A DNA stretch of 64,000 bases, from contig NZ_CAMFKW010000009.1 in NCBI RefSeq assembly GCF_945957345.1, forward strand, positions 1-64,000, given 5' to 3'. Shown here piece by piece: positions 16,822-28,341 of the stretch (positions within the stretch are counted from its first letter, which is position 1; every line of letters starts with the position of its first letter). Source of the stretch: an uncultured Allobosea sp. Its GTDB lineage: Bacteria; Pseudomonadota; Alphaproteobacteria; Rhizobiales; Beijerinckiaceae. The translations under genes and the position numbers were made by a program. Below the pieces are notes generated by a model. That model made no database searches. It saw only the letters and a program-made list of their open reading frames with translations, and was not told the origin of the DNA.

Positions 16822-17709
16822 TCACGCCGCTCCGATCCGCGCGGCCGCAAAGCGCTGGCGCAGCCAGTGCGCGGCCGGTCCGCAGGGGCGCTGCTTGTGC
16901 CAGACCATCTCCAGCGCCACCGGCAGGTCGAAATCGTCGAACTGGAGATCGGGCGTGACGAGATCGGCCGTCACCGGCGAATTCGCGATGACATAGCTGG
17001 AGACGAAGGCCCAGCCGATGCCCTGCTTGACCAGTTGCAGGATCACCCAATGGCTCTCGACCCACCAGACCTCGGCCGCGACGCGCAGTCGCTGCTTTTC
17101 CGGCCCGTCGCCGCGCGCCGCGACCAATATCTGGCGATGGCGCTTCAGCTCCTCCCAGTCGACGCGCGTGCCGGCCAGAGGATGCTCCTTGCCGCAGACC
17201 AGCTTGATCGGCACCCAGCCGACCGTCTGAAAGCCGAGCTCCGGCGGCAGCGCCTCCTGGCGCCACATCACCCCGATATCGGCCTGCCCGGCGAGCACGA
17301 GCTGGCTGACATCCTCCATCAGCGGGAAGAGCAGCTCCAGTTCGACATGCGGGAAATGCCGCGCGAAATCGGCGAAGAGCGCGCCGAGCAGATGCTCCGG
17401 ATAGAGTTCGTCGATCGCGACCACGAGCCGCGTCTCGACATGGCTCTCGAAACTGCTGGCGACGCCGATCAGATGCGCCCGGCGATCCAGGATCACCTTC
17501 GCCTCGCGCAGGAGCCTCTCGCCCGCCGCCGTCAGCACGGGATTGCGCCCGGCCCGGCTGAACAGCGCGACGCCGAGGTCCTCCTCCAGATTGGCGACTT
17601 GCGTGCTCACCGCCGACTGCGCCTTGCGCAGCGCACGGCCCGCTGCCGAGAAGGAGCCATGCTCGGCCGCCGCGACGAAGGCCTCCAATTGCTCGAAGGA
17701 AAGATTCAT
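16822..17709 (-). CDS. LysR-family regulator of the adjacent efflux gene
   Basis: 295 residues. N-terminal winged helix-turn-helix (FEQLEAFVAAAEHGSFSAAG, then AQSAVSTQVANLEEDLGVAL) and a periplasmic-binding-like effector domain from about residue 90. It is divergent from a PACE-family efflux gene with an inverted repeat between them, the arrangement known for aceR-aceI in Acinetobacter. Activation of the efflux gene in response to a substrate is inferred from that precedent. Confidence 0.87.
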   Translation of the reverse strand: MNLSFEQLEAFVAAAEHGSFSAAGRALRKAQSAVSTQVANLEEDLGVALFSRAGRNPVLTAAGERLLREAKVILDRRAHLIGVASSFESHVETRLVVAIDELYPEHLLGALFADFARHFPHVELELLFPLMEDVSQLVLAGQADIGVMWRQEALPPELGFQTVGWVPIKLVCGKEHPLAGTRVDWEELKRHRQILVAARGDGPEKQRLRVAAEVWWVESHWVILQLVKQGIGWAFVSSYVIANSPVTADLVTPDLQFDDFDLPVALEMVWHKQRPCGPAAHWLRQRFAAARIGAA

Positions 17710-17710
17710 C

Positions 17711-17751
17711 TATCTGATATCCAGATATAACCTAACTTGATGCATCCAGAT
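17711..17751. promoter_or_regulatory. LysR-type operator between regulator and efflux gene
   Basis: TATCTG-N5-CAGATA, a perfect 6-bp inverted repeat (17711-17727) containing a T-N11-A core, starts two bases from the LysR start codon. The octamer ATCCAGAT occurs within it and again at 17744-17751. This fits a LysR recognition plus activation site in a divergent promoter. Confidence 0.55.
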
Positions 17752-17797
17752 TTGGCGATAGAAGGCACCGCGTCAACGAGAACGACAGGTGTTTCGA

Positions 17798-18238
17798 ATG
17801 TCCATGCGCTCCTTCCCCGACCGGATTCGCCATACGGTGATGTTCGAGGTCATCGGGCTTGCGCTGGTGATCCCCGGCGGCGCCATGCTGTTCAACCTGC
17901 CGGCGACCCATATGGGCGTGATCGGCGTCGGCTCGGCCACCGTCGCGACGCTCTGGAACTTCGTCTACAATCTCGGCTTCGACCACGCGATGCTCCGCTT
18001 CGCCGGCCACACCCGCAAGAGCCTGGCGTTGCGCGTGCTGCATGCGCTGCTGTTCGAGGGCGGATTGCTGGTCCTGTTGCTGCCCCCGATGGCCTGGTAT
18101 CTCGGCATGGGCCTGTGGCAGACCTTCGTGATGGACCTCGCCATCGTCGTTTTCTACGTGGTCTACGCCTTCCTCTTCAATCTGGCCTATGACCGGGTCT
18201 TCCCCGTTCCAGCGCTGCCGCGGATGGCCGCAGCCTGA
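17798..18238 (+). CDS. PACE-family multidrug/biocide efflux protein
   Basis: 146 residues from the ATG with AGG eight bases upstream; a GTG three codons earlier is possible. Two tandem bacterial-transmembrane-pair repeats: DRIRHTVMFEVIGLALVIPG at about 7-26 and RVLHALLFEGGLLVLLLPPM at about 78-98. Each is followed by the second helix with WNFVYNLGFDHAML and FLFNLAYDRVFPVP. These RxxH...FE and WNxxYNxxFD signatures define PACE proteins, which export chlorhexidine, acriflavine or short-chain diamines by proton exchange in the inner membrane. The repeat Glu residues expected for coupling are present. The natural substrate here is unknown. Confidence 0.9.
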   Translation: MSMRSFPDRIRHTVMFEVIGLALVIPGGAMLFNLPATHMGVIGVGSATVATLWNFVYNLGFDHAMLRFAGHTRKSLALRVLHALLFEGGLLVLLLPPMAWYLGMGLWQTFVMDLAIVVFYVVYAFLFNLAYDRVFPVPALPRMAAA

Positions 18239-18423
18239 GCCTCTCTGCGGCCTGAAGCCGCCGCGCCGCCAAAGGCCCTCCCCGCCTGCCGCCGGTCTAT
18301 GCTACGGCAGCCATGGACATTCGCCGACGATCGTATTCTGATCGCGCCGGAACCATCGGGACGGCCCGCTCCGTCCCGGCGAGGCATGCGTGTCGCGGCA
18401 TCAGGCCGCGCCTGGGAGGAGCA

Positions 18424-19134
18424 ATGACAGGTAAGATCTATGACGGCCCGGGCGCCGCGCTCGAAGGGCTGCTCTTCGACGGGATGACGATCATGTCGGG
18501 CGGCTTCGGCCTGTCGGGCAACCCCGAGAGCCTGATCCCGCAGATCCGCGATTCCGGCGTGAAGAACATCACGGTGATCTCGAACAATGCCGGCGCCGAC
18601 GGCTTCGGCCTGTGGATGCTGCTGCAGACCCGGCAGATCAAGAAGATGATCGCGTCCTATGTCGGCGAGAACAAGCTGTTCGAGCAGCAGTACCTCGCCG
18701 GCGAGCTGGAGCTGGAACTGAACCCGCAGGGCACGCTGGCCGAGCGCATCCGCGCCGGCGGCGCCGGCATCCCGGCCTTCTATACGAAGACCGGCGTCGG
18801 CACGGTCGTGGCCGAGGGCAAGCCGGTCGAGGAGTTCGAAGGCCAGCTCTATGTCCGCGAGACCTGGCTGCGCGCCGATGTCGCCATCGTCAAGGCCTGG
18901 AAGGCCGATACCGCCGGCAACCTCGTCTATCGGAAGACCGCGCGGAACTTCAATCCGAACATGGCGACAGCCGGCAAGGTGACGGTGGCCGAGGTCGAGG
19001 AGATCGTGCCGGTCGGCTCGCTCGATCCCGAGGCGATCCACACGCCCGGCATCTATGTCGACCGCGTCATCAAGAGCACGATCAACGAGAAGCGCATCGA
19101 GAAGCTGACCGAGCGCAAGAGGGAGGCAGCCTGA
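18424..19134 (+). CDS. 3-oxoacid CoA-transferase, subunit A
   Basis: 236 residues starting at the ATG preceded by GGGAGGAGC; the frame is open further upstream without a better start. CoA-transferase family I alpha subunit: [12 protein letters not shown] near 25, [46 protein letters not shown]. Sequence style is closer to succinyl-CoA:3-ketoacid transferases (ScoA) than to Pseudomonas PcaI, but the gene heads an overlapping run with pcaB and pcaL, so activation of 3-oxoadipate to its CoA ester is the likely job. It may also act on acetoacetate. It overlaps the B subunit by one base. Confidence 0.85.
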   Translation: MTGKIYDGPGAALEGLLFDGMTIMSGGFGLSGNPESLIPQIRDSGVKNITVISNNAGADGFGLWMLLQTRQIKKMIASYVGENKLFEQQYLAGELELELNPQGTLAERIRAGGAGIPAFYTKTGVGTVVAEGKPVEEFEGQLYVRETWLRADVAIVKAWKADTAGNLVYRKTARNFNPNMATAGKVTVAEVEEIVPVGSLDPEAIHTPGIYVDRVIKSTINEKRIEKLTERKREAA

Positions 19135-19796
19135 TGGCCTGGACCCGCGAAGAGGTCGCCGCCCGCGCGGCCAAGGAGCTCAAGGACGGCTTCTACGTCA
19201 ATCTCGGCATCGGCATCCCGACGCTCGTGGCGAACTACATTCCCGAAGGTGTGGACGTCACCTTGCAGTCCGAAAACGGCCTGCTCGGCATCGGCCCCTT
19301 CCCCTATGAGGGCGAGGCCGACCCAGACCTGATCAATGCCGGCAAGCAGACGATCACGGTGCTGCCGAGCTCGAGCTTCTTCTCCTCGGCCGATTCCTTC
19401 GCGATGATCCGCGGCGGCCATATCGACCTGACCATTCTCGGCGCCATGGAAGTGGCGGCCAATGGCGACATCGCCAACTGGACGATTCCCGGCAAGATGG
19501 TGAAGGGCATGGGCGGCGCGATGGACCTCGTCGCGGGCGTGAAGAAGGTCATCGTCGTGATGGACCATGCCAACAAGGCCGGCGAATCCAAGGTGCTGGA
19601 GCGCTGCTCGCTGCCGCTGACCGGCGCGGGCGTGGTCGACATGATCATCACCGATCTCTGCGTGATGACCTGCGACAAGGCCAATGGCGGCGGCCTGACC
19701 CTGATCGAGCTTGCCCCCGGCGTCTCGCTCGACGAGGTCAAGGCCAAGACCCAGGCCGCCTTCGCCGTCGCGCCAAGTCTCGCAAAGGCCGCGTGA
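19134..19796 (+). CDS. 3-oxoacid CoA-transferase, subunit B
   Basis: 220 residues. The beta subunit carries the catalytic glutamate that forms the CoA thioester, seen in [16 protein letters not shown] (Glu about residue 46). [33 protein letters not shown] and [17 protein letters not shown] are typical family blocks. It pairs with the A subunit (TGATG junction) and overlaps the GTG start of pcaB. With the A subunit it moves CoA from succinyl-CoA to 3-oxoadipate (context) or acetoacetate (sequence style). Confidence 0.87.
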   Translation: MAWTREEVAARAAKELKDGFYVNLGIGIPTLVANYIPEGVDVTLQSENGLLGIGPFPYEGEADPDLINAGKQTITVLPSSSFFSSADSFAMIRGGHIDLTILGAMEVAANGDIANWTIPGKMVKGMGGAMDLVAGVKKVIVVMDHANKAGESKVLERCSLPLTGAGVVDMIITDLCVMTCDKANGGGLTLIELAPGVSLDEVKAKTQAAFAVAPSLAKAA

Positions 19797-20932
19797 GCAA
19801 CCTCCTCCGCGCAAGGCCGGCGACGACCCCAGCGATGCTGGCCGCGTTCTCGGACGCGGCCACGTTACGTCACGCCCTCGCCTTCGAGGCGGAGCTGGCC
19901 CGCGCCGAGGCGGCCGAGGGCCTGATCGGCGCGGAGGCTGTCGAGGCCATCGCCGTACTCTGCGCCACGATCTCGATCGATCTGGCCGAACTGGCGGAGG
20001 AAGCGGCGCTCGCCGGCACGCTGGCGATCCCGCTGGTGGCGCGCTTGCGTGCCGCCTTGAGCGGTGACGCCGCAAAGGCCCTGCACAAGGGCGCCACCAG
20101 CCAGGATGTCGCCGACACCGTTCTGGCTTGTCAGATTCGTGCTGCGAGCGGCCTTCTGGATCGCGACCTGACTCGCGTCACGACGGCGCTCGCTGCCCTC
20201 GCCCGGCGCCATGCCACCACCCCAGCCATCGGCCGCACCCTGTTGCAGGACGCGCTCCCGATCGGCTTTGGCCTGCGCATCGCGCATTGGCAGGCCGGCA
20301 TCGCGGAAGCCGCGATCCGCCTGCGCCATGAAGTCGAGACAGGTGCCGTCCTGCAATTCGGCGGCGCGGCAGGCTCCCGTGCCGGTCTCGGCGGCAAGGC
20401 CGCTGCCGTCTCCGCCCGCCTCGCCGCCGCGCTTGGCCTCCCCGACGCACCGCCCTGGCACGCGCGCCGCGGCGGCATCGCCGGCATCGCGACAGCGACC
20501 GCCATTGTCATCGGCGCGCTCGGCAAGATGGCGCGCGACGTCTCGCTTTTGGCCCAGAACGGCATCGGCGAAGCGCGCGAACCCGCTATTCCCGGCCGCG
20601 GCGGCTCCTCCGCCATGGCGCATAAGCGCAACCCGACCGGCTGCCAGGTCGCGCTCTCGGCAAGCCTGCGCGCGCCCGGCCTCGTTGCCAGCATCCTCGC
20701 CGGACTCCCCGCCGAGCAGGAACGCGGCCTCGGCGGCTGGCAGGCCGAAGGCCCGGCGCTGGCCGAGCTCTTCCTGCTTGCAGCCGGCGCGGCCGATGCC
20801 ATGGCGACGGTCGGAGAAGGGCTGGAAATCGACGAAACGACCATCGCCCGCAACCTCACGGCCGCCGGGCTCGGCAATGATATCGGCGAGAGCGCGGCCC
20901 TGGTCGCCGCGCTGCTCGTCCAGCACGACTGA
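19793..20932 (+). CDS. pcaB: 3-carboxy-cis,cis-muconate cycloisomerase
   Basis: 379 residues, GTG start overlapping the previous stop codon. Member of the fumarase/aspartase superfamily: [17 protein letters not shown] (substrate His/Ser region), [11 protein letters not shown], and the family signature [14 protein letters not shown] near 280. It converts 3-carboxymuconate to 4-carboxymuconolactone in the protocatechuate branch of the beta-ketoadipate pathway. It is somewhat shorter than the 450-residue type seen in Pseudomonas, consistent with rhizobial forms that lack a C-terminal extension. It is followed at 10 bp by the fused pcaD-pcaC gene. Confidence 0.92.
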   Translation: MSNLLRARPATTPAMLAAFSDAATLRHALAFEAELARAEAAEGLIGAEAVEAIAVLCATISIDLAELAEEAALAGTLAIPLVARLRAALSGDAAKALHKGATSQDVADTVLACQIRAASGLLDRDLTRVTTALAALARRHATTPAIGRTLLQDALPIGFGLRIAHWQAGIAEAAIRLRHEVETGAVLQFGGAAGSRAGLGGKAAAVSARLAAALGLPDAPPWHARRGGIAGIATATAIVIGALGKMARDVSLLAQNGIGEAREPAIPGRGGSSAMAHKRNPTGCQVALSASLRAPGLVASILAGLPAEQERGLGGWQAEGPALAELFLLAAGAADAMATVGEGLEIDETTIARNLTAAGLGNDIGESAALVAALLVQHD

Positions 20933-20942
20933 GGAAGCTACG

Positions 20943-22124
20943 ATGCCCTTCGCGACGAGCAGCGGCGCCCGCATCTACTGGAAGCTGGAAGGCTCCGAGG
21001 ACAAGCCGGCGCTTGTCCTGCTGAACTCGATCGGCACCGACCTATCGCTCTGGGACGCGGCGATGCCGGCCCTGCTCGCCTCCTTCCGGACCTTGCGGAT
21101 CGACACGCGCGGCCATGGCGCTTCCGATGCGCCGGAAGGAGATTACACCTTGGTCCTGCTCGCCGAAGATGTCGCCGCCGCCATGGCAGCGGCCGGCATC
21201 GAACGCGCAGCCATTGCCGGTGTCTCGCTCGGCGGCATGATCGCCATGGAGCTGGCGCTCGGCCATCCCGAGCGCGTTTCCGCCGTCGCTGCAATCTGCA
21301 CCTCGGCCACGATGGACAAGGCTGTCTGGCGGGATCGCATCGCGCAGGTTCGCGCAGGCGGCACCGCCTCCATCGCGGATGCGGCGTTGCAGCGCTTCCT
21401 CTCGCCCACCTTCGCAGCCGGCCAGCCCGCGATCGCCGCGAGCCTCAAGCGCAACCTCGTCGCCCAGGCGAGCCAGGGTTATGCCGGAGCCGGCGCGGCC
21501 ATCCGCGACATGGAGCTGATCGGGCGGATCGGCGCGATCGCCTGCCCGGTTCTCGTCGTTACCGGCGGGCGCGACGTCTCGACCCCCCTCGCCGACCATG
21601 GCGAGAGCCTGCTCGCGGCGATGCCGGCCGCGAAGCACGCACATCTCGACTGCGCCCATCTCGCCCCCGTCGAAGCCCCGGCCGCCTTGGCCGGGGCGCT
21701 CCGCGCCTTCCTCGCACCGGGCGCCGACACGACCGATGCGGCAGAAGCCCTGTTCGAAGCAGGCCTCGCGAACCGCCGCCGCGTGCTCGGCGACGCCTGG
21801 GTCGACCGCTCGCTCGCCAATCGCACGCCGTTCAACGCCGAATTCCAGGCGATGATCACCCGCATCGCCTGGCATGAGATCTGGAGCCGGCCCGGTCTCG
21901 ACGACCGCACGCGCCGCCTGCTCGTGCTGGCGATCACCGCGAGCCTCGGCCGCTGGGAGGAGTTCCGCCTGCATGTCCGCGCCGGCCTGACGCGCGGCGG
22001 CTTCACGCAGGACGACCTCAAGGAGGTGCTGATGCAGACGGCGATCTATGCCGGCGTGCCTGCCGGCAACACCGCCTTCGCCGAGGCCGCTGCCGTGATG
22101 AAGGAAATCGAGGCGGCCGGCTAG
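20943..22124 (+). CDS. pcaL: Fused 3-oxoadipate enol-lactonase / 4-carboxymuconolactone decarboxylase
   Basis: 393 residues, two enzymes in one chain. Residues 1-260 are an alpha/beta hydrolase (RTLRIDTRGHGASDAPEG, nucleophile elbow GVSLGGM, terminal His in LDCAHLAP), i.e. PcaD. Residues about 265-393 are a carboxymuconolactone decarboxylase domain (NRTPFNAEFQAMITRIAWHE, LTRGGFTQDDLKEVLMQTAI), i.e. PcaC. The product order is decarboxylation then lactone hydrolysis to 3-oxoadipate, which the upstream CoA-transferase can use. GAGGAAGC precedes the ATG. Dioxygenase genes pcaHG are not in the window. Confidence 0.93.
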   Translation: MPFATSSGARIYWKLEGSEDKPALVLLNSIGTDLSLWDAAMPALLASFRTLRIDTRGHGASDAPEGDYTLVLLAEDVAAAMAAAGIERAAIAGVSLGGMIAMELALGHPERVSAVAAICTSATMDKAVWRDRIAQVRAGGTASIADAALQRFLSPTFAAGQPAIAASLKRNLVAQASQGYAGAGAAIRDMELIGRIGAIACPVLVVTGGRDVSTPLADHGESLLAAMPAAKHAHLDCAHLAPVEAPAALAGALRAFLAPGADTTDAAEALFEAGLANRRRVLGDAWVDRSLANRTPFNAEFQAMITRIAWHEIWSRPGLDDRTRRLLVLAITASLGRWEEFRLHVRAGLTRGGFTQDDLKEVLMQTAIYAGVPAGNTAFAEAAAVMKEIEAAG

Positions 22125-22130
22125 GCCGCT

Positions 22131-24310
<2,180 letters not shown>

Positions 24311-24448
24311 GGGCATTGCCCCGCGGCAGAAAATTGCGTTGGTAACGACAAGAGGCCGGCGCCATGGCGGCGACTGGTCCGAGCAGCTAGAGCTTCGATC
24401 CGCGCAACAGCGTTGCTGGATCGTCAGGCAGGATCGGGAGGAGATGGA

Positions 24449-25642
24449 ATGACCAAGGGTTTCCTGAACAGATTGCTGCCCGCGAGCGCGCTGGCACTGG
24501 CCGGGGCGCTGGCACTTGGCGCTTCCGCCATGGCGGATACGATCAAGGTCGGCATCATCGGGCCGTTCTCCGGCCCCTTCGCCCTGCAGGGCAAGAATTT
24601 CCAGGCCGGCGCCGAAGCCTGGCTGGCGCAGAACGGCAAGAGCGTTGCCGGCCACGATATCGAGCTGGTCTATCGCGACCTGCCGACCGCCAATCCGCAG
24701 CAGGCCCGCGCGCTGGCGCAGGAGCTGATCGTCCGCGACAAGGTGCAGTATCTCGGCGGCGTCTATTTCACGCCGGACGCGATGGCGATCACCCCGCTGC
24801 TGAAACAGGGCAATGTCCCGCTGGTGATCTTCAACGCCGCGACCTCGGCGATCATGACCTCCTCGCCGCTGGTGGTCCGCACCTCCTTCACCACGGCGCA
24901 GACCACGACCCCACTCGGCAAGGCGGCGGTGGAGCGCGGCGTCAAGAAATTCGTCTCGGTCGTCAGCGATTACGGCCCGGGCGTCGATGCCGAGGGCGCC
25001 TTCAAGAAGGCGATCGAGGCGGCCGGCGGCGAGATCAAGGAATCGATCCGCATTCCTCTGAACACCACCGAGTTCAGCCCGATCATGCAGCGCATCCGCG
25101 ATGCCGGGGCCGAGGGCGTCTTCGCCTTCCTGCCCTCGGGCCCGCCGACGCTCGGCTTCGTCAAGGCGTTCAGCGATACCGGCCTGAAGAAGGCGGGCGT
25201 CAAGCTCTTCGCCACCGGCGACCTCACGCAGGAATCGGATCTGCCGGCGCTGGGCGAGGCCGCTTCCGGCATGATCACCTCGTTCCACTACGCCGTCTCG
25301 CATGATTCCGAGATCAATAAGCGCTTCGCCGCCGCCGCCGAGAAGGCGATCGGCGCACCCGACCTGCTCTCCTTCCCGGCGGTCGGCGCCTATGACGGCC
25401 TGTTCGTGATCTCGAAGATGATCGCGGCGACCGCCGGCAAGCAGGACGCCGAGAAGGCGGTCGAGGCGGTCAAGGGGCTAGGCTGGGAAAGCCCGCGCGG
25501 CCCGGTCAAGATCGATCCGGAGACCCGCCACATCACCCAGACGATCTATCTGCGCGAAGTCGCGAAGGACGCGCAGGGTCGCTGGATCAACAAGGAGATC
25601 GCCAGCGTGCCGGACCAGAAGGACCCTGGCCTGGCGAAGTAA
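24449..25642 (+). CDS. Branched-chain-amino-acid-type ABC transporter binding protein
   Basis: 397 residues from the ATG preceded by GGGAGGAG. Signal peptide (LLPASALALAGALALGASAMA), then a LivJ-type fold: IKVGIIGPFSGPFALQGKNF, PQQARALAQELIVRDKVQYL, TEFSPIMQRIRDAGAEGVFAF. Family 1 periplasmic proteins of this class bind branched-chain amino acids, amides, urea or aromatic acids. Position directly behind pobA and the pca genes suggests uptake of 4-hydroxybenzoate or a related aromatic acid; this is context only. Confidence 0.88.
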   Translation: MTKGFLNRLLPASALALAGALALGASAMADTIKVGIIGPFSGPFALQGKNFQAGAEAWLAQNGKSVAGHDIELVYRDLPTANPQQARALAQELIVRDKVQYLGGVYFTPDAMAITPLLKQGNVPLVIFNAATSAIMTSSPLVVRTSFTTAQTTTPLGKAAVERGVKKFVSVVSDYGPGVDAEGAFKKAIEAAGGEIKESIRIPLNTTEFSPIMQRIRDAGAEGVFAFLPSGPPTLGFVKAFSDTGLKKAGVKLFATGDLTQESDLPALGEAASGMITSFHYAVSHDSEINKRFAAAAEKAIGAPDLLSFPAVGAYDGLFVISKMIAATAGKQDAEKAVEAVKGLGWESPRGPVKIDPETRHITQTIYLREVAKDAQGRWINKEIASVPDQKDPGLAK

Positions 25643-25661
25643 CGACGCCAGCCTGAAACAC

Positions 25662-25685
25662 GGCGGGAGCAAGCAAGCTCCCGCC
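25662..25685 (+). promoter_or_regulatory. Stem-loop between binding protein and permease genes
   Basis: Perfect 9-bp stem GGCGGGAGC/GCTCCCGCC with a 6-nt loop in the 72-bp gap, 19 bases after the binding-protein stop. No T-run. Likely mRNA-stabilising or attenuating, giving excess binding protein. Confidence 0.6.
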
Positions 25686-25714
25686 CCCTGCTCCCGTTCG
25701 ACGAGGCCCGCAGA

Positions 25715-26578
25715 ATGCAGACCGCGCTGAGCATCGCCATGGATGCGCTGGCCTATGGCATGGCGCTGTTCATCATCTGCATCGGCCTGTCGCTGACCAT
25801 GGGTCTGATGCGGGTGGTGAATCTCGCCCATGGCGCCTTCGCCATGATCGGCGGCTACATCGCCTCCTATGCCGCCCGCGATCTCGGCCTCGGCTACACG
25901 CTCGGGATCATCCTCGCGATGATCGGCACGGTGATCATCGCCGTCCCGCTGGAGCGCCTGCTCTATCGACGCATCTACGATCGCAGCGAGCTCTCGCAGG
26001 TACTGATGACGATCGGCATCACCTTCTGCGTCATCGGCATCACCAACTATTTCTTCGGCCCGACCCTGAAGACGATTCTCCTGCCGGCGGAACTCGCCCG
26101 CTCGGTCGATCTCGGCTTCCGCAGCATCGCCGGCCACCGGCTCTTCGTCATCGCAAGCGGCCTCGTCGTCGCCGGGGGCTTGTGGTTCCTGATCGAGCGG
26201 ACCGGCTTCGGCATTCATCTGCGCGCCGCCGTCGAGAACGCACCGATGGCGCGCACGCTCGGCATCCGCACCGAGATCATCTATGCCGCAAGCTTCGCGC
26301 TGGCGATCGGACTCGCGGCCTTCGGCGGCGTGGTCGGCGCCGAGTTCCTGCCGATCGAGCCCTATTACGCGCTGCGCTACATGGTCACCTTCCTCGTCGT
26401 CGTCTCGGTCGGCGGCGCGGGCTCGATTCCCGGCGCGCTCGCCGCCTGCCTGCTCCTCGGTGCGATCGACGTGACCGGCCGCTATCTCGTGCCGGATTTC
26501 GGCAATTTCTTCTTCTATCTCGCAGTGATTCTGGTCGTCTGCGCCTTCCCGCGCGGCCTGATGGGGCGGGCGGAGTAA
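25715..26578 (+). CDS. livH: Branched-chain-type ABC transporter permease (LivH family)
   Basis: 287 residues, about eight membrane helices. LTMGLMRVVNLAHGAFAMIGGY near 27-48 and RAAVENAPMARTLGIRTEII (EAA-like loop, about 170-190) are LivH hallmarks, and the late VVSVGGAGSIPGALAACLLLG helix is typical. It forms the inner-membrane pathway with LivM. Its stop codon is immediately followed by the livM ATG. Confidence 0.92.
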   Translation: MQTALSIAMDALAYGMALFIICIGLSLTMGLMRVVNLAHGAFAMIGGYIASYAARDLGLGYTLGIILAMIGTVIIAVPLERLLYRRIYDRSELSQVLMTIGITFCVIGITNYFFGPTLKTILLPAELARSVDLGFRSIAGHRLFVIASGLVVAGGLWFLIERTGFGIHLRAAVENAPMARTLGIRTEIIYAASFALAIGLAAFGGVVGAEFLPIEPYYALRYMVTFLVVVSVGGAGSIPGALAACLLLGAIDVTGRYLVPDFGNFFFYLAVILVVCAFPRGLMGRAE

Positions 26579-27586
26579 ATGGCGAGCGCAACGACCATGC
26601 CCGCTGCTGCCTCCGCAAGCCGCACGCTCGGCCGCGATCTCCTCGGCCTCGCCCTGATCGCGTGCGTCGGCCTCGCCGGTTACTGGCTGTTTCCCGACAA
26701 CCTCGCCTTCCTCACTCGTGTGATCTCGGTCGCGCTGCTCGTGCTCTCGCTCGACCTCATCGTCGGCTATTGCGGCATCGCCTCGCTCGGCCAGGGGGCG
26801 CTCTATGGGGCCGGCGCCTATGCGGCCGGCATCGCCTGCGTGCACGGGATCACCGACCCTGTCCTGCTGATCCTGATCGGTGCGGCGGCGGGCGCCGTCA
26901 TGGGTCTCTTGATGGGCACGATCATGCTGCGCGCCCACGGACTGCCGCAGCTCGTGCTCTCGATCGCCATCGTTCAGCTCCTGCACGAGGCCGCCAACAA
27001 GGCCTCCTCCATCACCGGCGGAAGCGACGGCCTCTCCGGCATGAGCCCTGCCCCGCTCTTCGGCCTCTTCGAATTCGATCTCTGGGGCCGCAGCGCCTAT
27101 CTTTTCGGCCTCGGCCTATTCCTGATCGTCTTCGCCGTGCTGCGCTTCGTCACGCGCTCGCCCTTCGGCATGGTCTGCCGCGGCCTGAAGGAGGACCCGC
27201 TCAGGATCAGTGCGCTCGGCATCTACGCCTTCCCGGTCCTGCTCAAGATGTTCGTCATCTCCGGCGCGGTCGCCGGCATGGGCGGCGCACTGGCAGCCAT
27301 CGCGACGCAGGTCGTCGGGCTCGACAGCGTCAGCTTCGAGATCTCGGCCAATGCGCTGGTCATGCTGGTGCTCGGCGGCATCGGCCATCTCTACGGCGCG
27401 CTGATCGGCACCGTCATCTTCATGGCGCTCGAGCATGTCGTCGCCGCGATCAACCCGTTCCACTGGATGACGCTGGTCGGCGCCGTGCTGATCGCCATCG
27501 TGCTCTTCGCCCCGCGCGGGCTTTCCGGCACGCTGGACGAACTCGTCCGCCTGCTGACCCGCGACCGCTGGAGGGCCGGTCGATGA
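26579..27586 (+). CDS. livM: Branched-chain-type ABC transporter permease (LivM family)
   Basis: 335 residues, eight to ten membrane segments. The LDLIVGYCGIASLGQGALYGAG block at about 58-80, GMVCRGLKEDPLRISALGIYAF (cytoplasmic coupling loop, about 197-218) and the final LVMLVLGGIGHLYGALIGTVIF helix identify LivM. It pairs with LivH. The ATGA overlap with the next gene indicates translational coupling. Confidence 0.92.
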   Translation: MASATTMPAAASASRTLGRDLLGLALIACVGLAGYWLFPDNLAFLTRVISVALLVLSLDLIVGYCGIASLGQGALYGAGAYAAGIACVHGITDPVLLILIGAAAGAVMGLLMGTIMLRAHGLPQLVLSIAIVQLLHEAANKASSITGGSDGLSGMSPAPLFGLFEFDLWGRSAYLFGLGLFLIVFAVLRFVTRSPFGMVCRGLKEDPLRISALGIYAFPVLLKMFVISGAVAGMGGALAAIATQVVGLDSVSFEISANALVMLVLGGIGHLYGALIGTVIFMALEHVVAAINPFHWMTLVGAVLIAIVLFAPRGLSGTLDELVRLLTRDRWRAGR

Positions 27587-28341
27587 GCGCGGTCTTCGCA
27601 GTCTCCAGCCTCTCCAAGGAATTCGGCGGGCTCAAGGTCAGCCGCGACATCTCGCTGGCGATGCACGAGGGTGAGCGCCTCGCGCTGATCGGCCCGAACG
27701 GCGCCGGCAAGACCACCTTCGTCAATCTCGTCACCGGCCGCATCCCGCCGAGCGCCGGCAGCGTCCAGCTCGCGGGCGAGGACATCACCGCACTTGGCGC
27801 TGTGAAGCGGGTCAGGCGCGGCCTCGTCCGCACCTTCCAGGTCACGCGTCTCTTCCCGGACATGACGCCGGAAGAGCATGTCGTCATGACCATCCTGCAG
27901 CGGCTGGGCCGCGCGACGCGCATCCTCGCCCGCTTCCACGGCGCCTCCGAAGTCCGTGACGAAGCAGCCGAAATCCTCGCGACGCTCGGCCTCACCGAGG
28001 TCGCCCGCCGCAAGGTCGCAACGATCGCCTATGGCCAGCAGCGCCTGCTGGAGATCGCGATCGCCTTGGCGCAACGCCCCAAGGTGCTGCTGCTCGACGA
28101 GCCGGCTGCGGGCGTGCCCTCCAGCGATACGCCGCGCATCGAGGAAGCCTTGGCTCGCCTGCCCGCCTCGCTCGCCGTGCTGATGATCGAGCATGACATG
28201 GACCTCGTCTTCCGCTTCGCCAGACGCGTCGTCGTGCTGGCCGCGGGCGAGCTCATCTTCCAGGGCCTGCCGGCCGAGGTCGCCAGGGATCCCAAGGTTC
28301 GCGAAGCCTATCTCGGAAGCTATGCCCATGCCGGCGGCTGA
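27583..28341 (+). CDS. livG: Branched-chain-type ABC transporter ATP-binding protein (LivG family)
   Basis: 252 residues beginning at the ATG that overlaps the livM stop. Walker A IGPNGAGKTTFV near 38-49, Q-loop RTFQVTRLFPDM, signature YGQQRLLEIAIAL, Walker B VLLLDEPAAGVPSSD, His-loop IEHDMDLVF. The C-terminal VREAYLGS is the LivG ending. It drives import together with LivF. The signature is IAYGQQR rather than the common LSYGQQR, which is within family variation. Confidence 0.92.
   Translation: MSAVFAVSSLSKEFGGLKVSRDISLAMHEGERLALIGPNGAGKTTFVNLVTGRIPPSAGSVQLAGEDITALGAVKRVRRGLVRTFQVTRLFPDMTPEEHVVMTILQRLGRATRILARFHGASEVRDEAAEILATLGLTEVARRKVATIAYGQQRLLEIAIALAQRPKVLLLDEPAAGVPSSDTPRIEEALARLPASLAVLMIEHDMDLVFRFARRVVVLAAGELIFQGLPAEVARDPKVREAYLGSYAHAGG

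Noticed and set aside
25478-26986. A 502-codon minus-strand frame opposite livH and the binding-protein end
   Set aside because: Crosses three real genes and the stem-loop; product is Asp/Glu/His/Arg-rich without any fold.
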